Shown: positions 6,060 to 10,767 of the stretch, piece after piece
How positions within the stretch are numbered: the first letter of the stretch is position 1
Layout of the letters: the number at the start of each line of letters is the position of its first letter
Source: an uncultured Gammaproteobacteria bacterium
Lineage (GTDB): Bacteria > Pseudomonadota > Gammaproteobacteria > SZUA-140
Reading direction: 5' to 3'
DNA: 10,767 nucleotides
Assembly: GCA_945787585.1 (NCBI GenBank)
Contig: CALZIG010000030.1
Coordinates: forward strand, 1-10,767
Made by a program: the position numbers and the translations under genes
The notes under the pieces: model-generated
What the model was told of the DNA's origin: nothing
What the model saw: the letters and a program-made list of their open reading frames with translations, nothing else
Database searches by the model: none

Positions 6060-7336
6060 TCGCACTGAGTGCCGTCCTCCTGCTTGGGGGGTGCACCATG
6101 CTGTCCAAAGACGGGGCAGTCAAACCGGCGCAAAAAAAACAACAGTCGCTCTATGGCTGGCGTGATATTGATGGCGGTTTTGAAGGCAGTGGCATCACCG
6201 GCAAACGCCATGTGCGTTTTTTACGCCCAGTGCAGGTTGCCGCGCGCGGCAATTTTGTCTTTATCGTCGATGCTGGGGCCGATTTACTTTATCGATATGA
6301 GCTTGCCCGTGACCAGTTGACTGTCGTCATGGACCTTAATCATGTCACTGCGGGTGAGGTCTCTGACATTTACCTCTATCCCGATCACTCATTTTTGCTG
6401 GTCGATCCCGATTCTGCACGTGTGCTTCATTTTGATCGAAATGGGCGCTATATCCGCACCTTTGAGGATCGTCTCAATCTGATTCGCCCTGTGGCGGTCA
6501 CCTATGACGAAGCGATGGGCCGGGTGTTGATTGCCGACGGTTCCAGTGATGACATTCTGGTATTCACCACCACCGGTCAATTGCAGGGGGTGATTGGTGC
6601 GCGTGGTGTTACAGAAGGACGCTTCCTGAATATTACGGCGATTACTTCTGGCGAGGATGGTATCTATGCCACCGCGCGCCTGGGTCATCGCGTGCAGTTG
6701 ATGGGGCGTGACGGCAGCCATCGCAAGACGTTTCAGCCCGACACGGTGGTCTTTCCACTGGCGATCGCGGTCGACCGCAGCCACAACACCTTCGTCAGTG
6801 ATTACCTTGATAACTCCATCAAAGTGTTTCGAGACGGCCTGTTTCTTGAGAGTATTGCCGGTTCGGGCGCTGGGCCGGGGCGCTTTAAGCGCATTAGCGA
6901 TCTGTGGTACGACGCCGGCTTTCTCTATGCGGTGGATAGTCTGAATGGGCGGATACAGATTTTACGGGTAGAGGTGGTGGAGCCTATTCTACCGATCGAG
7001 AACGAAGATGAGGCATTCGAAGCAGAGGCCACGGCGGCGGCGATTGCGGAAGAGATGAGTGCTGAAGATGATGTGCCGGATGGCGCGGCTGCAGCGCCAA
7101 CACCCGCACCTGTTGAAGCGAAAAGCGTCGCGCAACAAGAGCTGGAAGCTGCGCAGAGTGAACTGGAAAAAATCCAGTCTGAACTGGCAGCTGCACGCGC
7201 TGAACTAGAAGCGGCGCAGGCAAAAAACGCGAGCGAAGCGGATAAACGTGCCCCTTCGGACGTAGATGAGGCCGATGCTTCGCAGGTGAACGGCTCGTCT
7301 GCCAGTGATACCGCTATCAGCGATACCCCGGAATAA
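6020..7336 (+). CDS. NHL-repeat beta-propeller lipoprotein with coiled-coil tail
   Basis: A 438-residue lipoprotein. The signal ends in a lipobox LGGC (residues 22-25) with Thr at +2, so outer-membrane sorting is expected. Residues about 52-318 hold NHL/six-bladed propeller repeats, for example VAVTYDEAMGRVLIADGSSD (158-177) and LAIAVDRSHNTFVSDYLDNS (247-266). An acidic Ala/Glu-rich tail follows, with a coiled coil at about 371-402 (QQELEAAQSELEKIQSELAA) and a polar Ser/Asp end. No CXXCH or catalytic motif is visible, so a scaffold or protein-binding role near the conduit is likely (inference). ATG 6020 is chosen; TTG 6011 is an alternative that only adds three residues. Starting later would lose the lipobox. 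The gene therefore overlaps the preceding cytochrome by 40 nt, and its ribosome binding site is weak, so expression probably depends on translation of the upstream gene. Confidence 0.85.
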   Translation: MSFRSKSSQLATLIALSAVLLLGGCTMLSKDGAVKPAQKKQQSLYGWRDIDGGFEGSGITGKRHVRFLRPVQVAARGNFVFIVDAGADLLYRYELARDQLTVVMDLNHVTAGEVSDIYLYPDHSFLLVDPDSARVLHFDRNGRYIRTFEDRLNLIRPVAVTYDEAMGRVLIADGSSDDILVFTTTGQLQGVIGARGVTEGRFLNITAITSGEDGIYATARLGHRVQLMGRDGSHRKTFQPDTVVFPLAIAVDRSHNTFVSDYLDNSIKVFRDGLFLESIAGSGAGPGRFKRISDLWYDAGFLYAVDSLNGRIQILRVEVVEPILPIENEDEAFEAEATAAAIAEEMSAEDDVPDGAAAAPTPAPVEAKSVAQQELEAAQSELEKIQSELAAARAELEAAQAKNASEADKRAPSDVDEADASQVNGSSASDTAISDTPE

Positions 7337-7342
7337 TTCCCC

Positions 7343-8419
7343 ATGAAGCGTCTTCCCTACCATTGGCTGGCGGTATCGTTATGCCTGCTGCTTGCGGGCT
7401 GTGCGAGTGCGCCCGCGGTGTTGAATTATGATCTGCAGGCGTCTGGTAGACATGTCTGGCCAGTCGAGCCTGAAATCCCACGTTATCAGTATGTGGGACA
7501 GTTAACCGGCGAAGAAAACTTCGTGAAAGCGAAGGATGATGTCTCCGTCGGGCGCAAAATGTTTGACTGGCTGGTGGGAATCGTCGCCGGAGAAGAGGCC
7601 CCTACCGTGCTACAGCGTCCGCAGTCCGGTGCGGTCGATCGTGATGGCCGCGTCTATGTGACCGATGTCAGCCGCGCCGCGGTTTATGTCTTTGATAAGC
7701 CGGGTGGTCGACTTGCGGTGTGGGAGATGGCCGGCGAGCAGACGCGCTTTAAAACGCCTATCGGTCTGGTGGTGATCGAGCTGGGTGAGGGCAAGCGTGA
7801 AATACTGGTGGCCGACGCTGATCTTAAACACGTCGCCAGACTCGATCAAAACGGCAAGCCACTGGGCCATTTCGGTGAAGGTGAGCTGGTGCGCCCGACA
7901 GGGCTGGCACGCGATCCGCAGAGCGGTCATGTTTATGTTGCCGATACGCACGCCCATGACATCAAGATTTTTGATGCCAGCGGTGCCTTACTAAAGACTG
8001 TGGGCACGGGCGCTAGAGGTGAAGGGGTCGATGCATTTAATTCCCCCACCCACCTATCCTTTGCCAATGGACAGCTTTATGTCAGTGATACGCTCAATTC
8101 ACGGATCAATGTCTTTACCGCAGAGGGTGAGTTTGTACGCACGTTTGGGCGTCGCGGTCTCTTTGTCGGTGACCTGCCGCGGCCGAAAGGGGTAGCGGTT
8201 GATAAAGACGACAATGTCTATGTGGTGGAATCCTATTATGATCATCTGTTAGTATTCGATAACAAAGGGAATTTACTTTTGCCGATTGGGGGCTCGGGTA
8301 GCAGTGTAGGGGAGTTTTACCTGCCTGCTGGCATCTGGACAGATCACCAGGACAGGGTATATGTGGCTGATAGTTTTAATGGTCGAGTAGTGATATTGCA
8401 GTTTTTGGGGGGGGCATGA
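7343..8419 (+). CDS. NHL-repeat beta-propeller lipoprotein
   Basis: A 358-residue lipoprotein with signal MKRLPYHWLAVSLCLLLAGC (lipobox LAGC, 17-20; Ala at +2 fits outer-membrane sorting). A short linker precedes about six NHL blades (about 85-355). Typical blade cores are GAVDRDGRVYVTDVSRAAVY, PTGLARDPQSGHVYVADTHA and PKGVAVDKDDNVYVVESYYD. It lacks the coiled-coil tail of its neighbour but shares its fold, and the two may be old duplicates. It starts 6 nt after the preceding gene, with a weak GGAA site. Its last codons run through TTTTTGGGGGGGG, and its TGA overlaps the next start as ATGA. No catalytic residues are recognised. NHL propellers usually bind proteins or ligands, so scaffolding of the electron conduit is inferred. 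Confidence 0.87.
   Translation: MKRLPYHWLAVSLCLLLAGCASAPAVLNYDLQASGRHVWPVEPEIPRYQYVGQLTGEENFVKAKDDVSVGRKMFDWLVGIVAGEEAPTVLQRPQSGAVDRDGRVYVTDVSRAAVYVFDKPGGRLAVWEMAGEQTRFKTPIGLVVIELGEGKREILVADADLKHVARLDQNGKPLGHFGEGELVRPTGLARDPQSGHVYVADTHAHDIKIFDASGALLKTVGTGARGEGVDAFNSPTHLSFANGQLYVSDTLNSRINVFTAEGEFVRTFGRRGLFVGDLPRPKGVAVDKDDNVYVVESYYDHLLVFDNKGNLLLPIGGSGSSVGEFYLPAGIWTDHQDRVYVADSFNGRVVILQFLGGA
8402..8419 (+). promoter_or_regulatory. T5-G8 tract and ATGA stop/start overlap
   Basis: Five T (8402-8406) then eight G (8407-8414) lead into CATGA, where ATG 8416 (cytochrome start) overlaps TGA 8417-8419 (NHL stop). The G-run can pair with the anti-Shine-Dalgarno, though it is very close to the ATG. Termination-reinitiation coupling is the simplest reading. 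In the NHL frame the tract reads ttG GGG GGG, a possible -1 slippery heptamer. Confidence 0.5.
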
Positions 8420-10767
8420 GACGCCATTTTACAGGTACGTTGTTGATCCTGGTTGCTATTCTATCGATACCTTTGTCGATGACAGAGCCTGCTTACGCCG
8501 CCAGAATCTCGGATATCTCGAACACCAAGCATAACTTTTCTGCGACCGTCGCGCCGACCGAAACCGTACGTAACGCCAGCGCCGTCTCAGAGTCACAGAT
8601 CTGCGCGTTTTGCCACACCCCGCACGGCGCGACCAATGAACCTCGTACACCACTGTGGAACCGTACCCTGTCGAGCGCCACTTACACCCCTTATTCATCG
8701 ACATCGTTGGACGCGACCGATTTAGGGCAGCCGGAAGGCAAATCCAAACTCTGTCTGTCGTGTCATGATGGCACGCTTGCGCTCGGTTCGGTGAATGTAC
8801 TGAATCGTGTCGAACTCAAGAAAGAGGGGCGCACTGTGCCGTTTCAGGGGACTCGCGCGGATGGCTCGATTCCTGATGGCCTTGGTGAGACCACCGGTTT
8901 CACCCGCCGTATTGGCGCGGACCTGAGTAATGATCACCCGATCTCATTTACCTTTGACAGCGCGCAGGCTGCGCGTGACGGGGAGCTGTATAACCCGGTT
9001 TCTGAGCTGCATATTAAAGAACGTTCGCCGGGCAGCGGGCCGCCGTTCCCGCAGTCACAACACACCGGCGTGCAGGGGTATTTGCCGCTTGAAGGTGGGC
9101 AGGTGGAGTGTATTACCTGTCATGACCCGCATGTACGTTCGGATGACCCGAACGAAGGCAATATCAAATTTTTACGCGTCAATCGTATTCAGCGCAATGC
9201 GGAACCAGTGGATGGGCAATTTAACGCGGATAACGACATCATCTGTATCGCCTGTCACGACAAGGCGGGCTGGGTCGGTTCTGCGCATGCGAATCGCCTG
9301 GCGGGTGATGAACGATACACTGTGCCCGCAGGTGATCTGCGTGAGTTCCCGCGTGATACCCAGGTGTGGCAAGCGGCCTGTCTGAATTGTCACGATCCAC
9401 ACACAGTACAGGGATCGCGCCGCATTTTACGTGAAGGTACTGATGGCCCCACCGCGATTGATCCAGCAACGGGCGCAAAATTTAAGCAGGGCGGTGATCA
9501 CGCCATCGAAGAGGTCTGTTTCGCCTGCCATTCACTGGATGGCGGCACGCTCGCCGGACAGGGTGTCGGGGGTGTGACCGGTGGTTTTCAGGTACCGAAT
9601 GTGAAGACTGACTTTGTTACCCCGGGCAATACCCATATGCCGTTACAGAGTGCCGATCAGCGCGCCGGTCGAGAAGTGCATTCCATCGGTACCGGTGGGG
9701 ATGGCTCTGAGGGGCTGACCCGTGGGCAGGATTTTGTCGAATCGCCGGAGAAGATGGGCAAGGGCAACCTGATGAATCGTCACGTCGAGTGTACCGATTG
9801 CCATAATCCGCACCGTGTCGCCAAAAACCGTATGTTTAATGCCAATAACGCCATTCCTGATGATGCTGGCACACATCCGCACACACCGGGAGACCTCGCC
9901 GCGAATGGCTTAACAATGCACACTAATCTTGCATCTGGGGTGCTGCGCGGAATTACCGGCGTTGAGCCGGTGTACGGCTCCCCTGCATTTTTCAGTGAAC
10001 CTGTCAGTTTTACGTTGAAACGTGGTGACCCGGGCACGGGCGGCGATACCAATGTCGATGCACCCCATGTAACGCGTGAATATCAGGTCTGCCTCAAGTG
10101 TCACTCAAACTACGCCTACGACACGCCACCGCCTTTGGGGCTGCACGGCGGCAGTACCGCGGTCGGCACCAATGCGATGTTTGAATACACCAATCAGGCG
10201 ATGGAGTATCAGGCACCCGAAAGCCATATGGGTGAGGCGAGTTCTACGCCTGCACCGGGTTGGGGGCCTTTTGTTGGAATCGATGCCGGCGGTAATAATG
10301 TGGATTATGAATTCGAGAACCATCGCTCATGGCACCCGGTGATTAAAAAGACAGGCAGGACCGCGGGCGCGGGTAACTCTTTTACTGGGAGCGAGCGTTT
10401 AGCCGCTTCCAATGTCTGGCGCACACCATTCAATATTACCGGTGCCGTAGGTAACCAGACGATGTACTGCACCGATTGTCACGGTAACAATACCGCCAAT
10501 ACTACCGTCATCCCGAACGGCGGTGTCAATGGTGAAGTCTGGGGGCCGCACGGCTCGCAGAATAACTTTCTGCTGAAAGGCCCATGGGATGACAAAACGG
10601 GTAACGGCGGCGGTGATGCGCAGGATGGCCTCTGTTTTAGATGCCATGATTATCAGCAGTATGCAGAGAATTCGACCGCAGCGGTGCTTGCCAGTGGCTT
10701 TAAACGAGGGGGCGGCGGCGGGGGATGCCTGACTTTTAATGCCTCTACTAATCTACACCGTGCACAC
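8416..10767 (+). CDS. Large multiheme c-type cytochrome (3' partial, at least 10 hemes)
   Basis: The frame from ATG 8416 stays open for 784 codons to the window edge, so the gene is 3'-truncated. A signal peptide (MRRHFTGTLLILVAI start, cleavage after AYA at residue 28) has no lipobox, so the protein is periplasmic or secreted. Ten CXXCH motifs start at residues 63 (CAFCH), 113 (CLSCH), 232 (CITCH), 277 (CIACH), 322 (CLNCH), 368 (CFACH), 459 (CTDCH), 559 (CLKCH), 685 (CTDCH) and 740 (CFRCH). CAFCHTPHGA with PLWNR just after it is typical of doubled-CXXCH cytochromes. Hemes 1, 3, 5 and 7 are CHxPH and the even ones are not, suggesting paired heme modules. Long Gly/Asn/Thr-rich stretches separate later hemes, as in extracellular cytochromes. 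The start overlaps the NHL stop (ATGA). It is likely the long-range or cell-surface electron conductor; total heme number is unknown. Confidence 0.93.
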   Translation, partial: MRRHFTGTLLILVAILSIPLSMTEPAYAARISDISNTKHNFSATVAPTETVRNASAVSESQICAFCHTPHGATNEPRTPLWNRTLSSATYTPYSSTSLDATDLGQPEGKSKLCLSCHDGTLALGSVNVLNRVELKKEGRTVPFQGTRADGSIPDGLGETTGFTRRIGADLSNDHPISFTFDSAQAARDGELYNPVSELHIKERSPGSGPPFPQSQHTGVQGYLPLEGGQVECITCHDPHVRSDDPNEGNIKFLRVNRIQRNAEPVDGQFNADNDIICIACHDKAGWVGSAHANRLAGDERYTVPAGDLREFPRDTQVWQAACLNCHDPHTVQGSRRILREGTDGPTAIDPATGAKFKQGGDHAIEEVCFACHSLDGGTLAGQGVGGVTGGFQVPNVKTDFVTPGNTHMPLQSADQRAGREVHSIGTGGDGSEGLTRGQDFVESPEKMGKGNLMNRHVECTDCHNPHRVAKNRMFNANNAIPDDAGTHPHTPGDLAANGLTMHTNLASGVLRGITGVEPVYGSPAFFSEPVSFTLKRGDPGTGGDTNVDAPHVTREYQVCLKCHSNYAYDTPPPLGLHGGSTAVGTNAMFEYTNQAMEYQAPESHMGEASSTPAPGWGPFVGIDAGGNNVDYEFENHRSWHPVIKKTGRTAGAGNSFTGSERLAASNVWRTPFNITGAVGNQTMYCTDCHGNNTANTTVIPNGGVNGEVWGPHGSQNNFLLKGPWDDKTGNGGGDAQDGLCFRCHDYQQYAENSTAAVLASGFKRGGGGGGCLTFNASTNLHRAH

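Noticed and set aside
6925..7344. Minus-strand 139-codon open frame
   Set aside because: Ser/Ala-rich translation that mirrors the low-complexity coiled-coil tail of the NHL lipoprotein on the + strand; no start signal or domain.
8930..9385. Plus-strand 151-codon open frame
   Set aside because: Lies wholly inside the large cytochrome frame, which has five CXXCH motifs by residue 326; the alternative translation is Arg-rich with no domain.
10708..10730. G-rich stretch as a G-quadruplex regulatory site
   Set aside because: It is explained by a run of glycine codons inside the cytochrome frame, and nothing else suggests a regulatory role.
1..10767. Mobile elements, CRISPR arrays, tRNA or rRNA
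   Set aside because: No transposase or integrase motifs, no regularly spaced direct repeats, and no tRNA- or rRNA-like segments were seen; gaps between genes are 140 nt or less.

Overview
The window carries one co-oriented gene cluster on the + strand that reads as an outer-membrane electron-transfer locus of a Gram-negative bacterium. It encodes a 597-residue outer-membrane beta-barrel, three small triheme c-type cytochromes, a large multiheme cytochrome with at least ten CXXCH motifs, two NHL-type beta-propeller lipoproteins, a parvulin-type foldase and an unusual cupredoxin fused to a helical domain. Lipoboxes, a barrel ending in Phe, SurA-like parvulin features, moderate GC and Shine-Dalgarno starts suggest a proteobacterium (beta or gamma most likely). 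The genus cannot be read from the sequence. The gene mix recalls porin-cytochrome conduits of iron-cycling bacteria, but no family assignment was checked against a database.

Layout: (1) 2-904, 5'-truncated SurA/PpiC-type peptidyl-prolyl isomerase. (2) 972-2765, beta-barrel. (3) 2817-3254 and 3267-3935, two triheme cytochromes, followed by a terminator-like hairpin at 3984-4014. (4) 4076-5407, a cupredoxin/helical protein opening a second block. (5) 5409-6059, a third triheme cytochrome, paralogous to the one at 3267-3935. (6) 6020-7336 and 7343-8419, two NHL lipoproteins. (7) 8416 to the window edge, a multiheme cytochrome whose frame stays open for all 784 codons in view; its stop lies beyond the window. 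Genes from 4076 onward are spaced by -40 to +6 nt, as in a translationally coupled operon.

Inferred working model: the foldase assists biogenesis of the barrel and other exported proteins. The barrel holds a cytochrome across the outer membrane, the triheme cytochromes and the cupredoxin carry electrons in the periplasm, and the large cytochrome is the long-range or cell-surface conductor. The NHL lipoproteins may act as outer-membrane scaffolds. The direction of electron flow (oxidation of, or reduction of, an external substrate) cannot be decided from this sequence. No tRNA, rRNA, CRISPR array, insertion sequence or integrase was seen.
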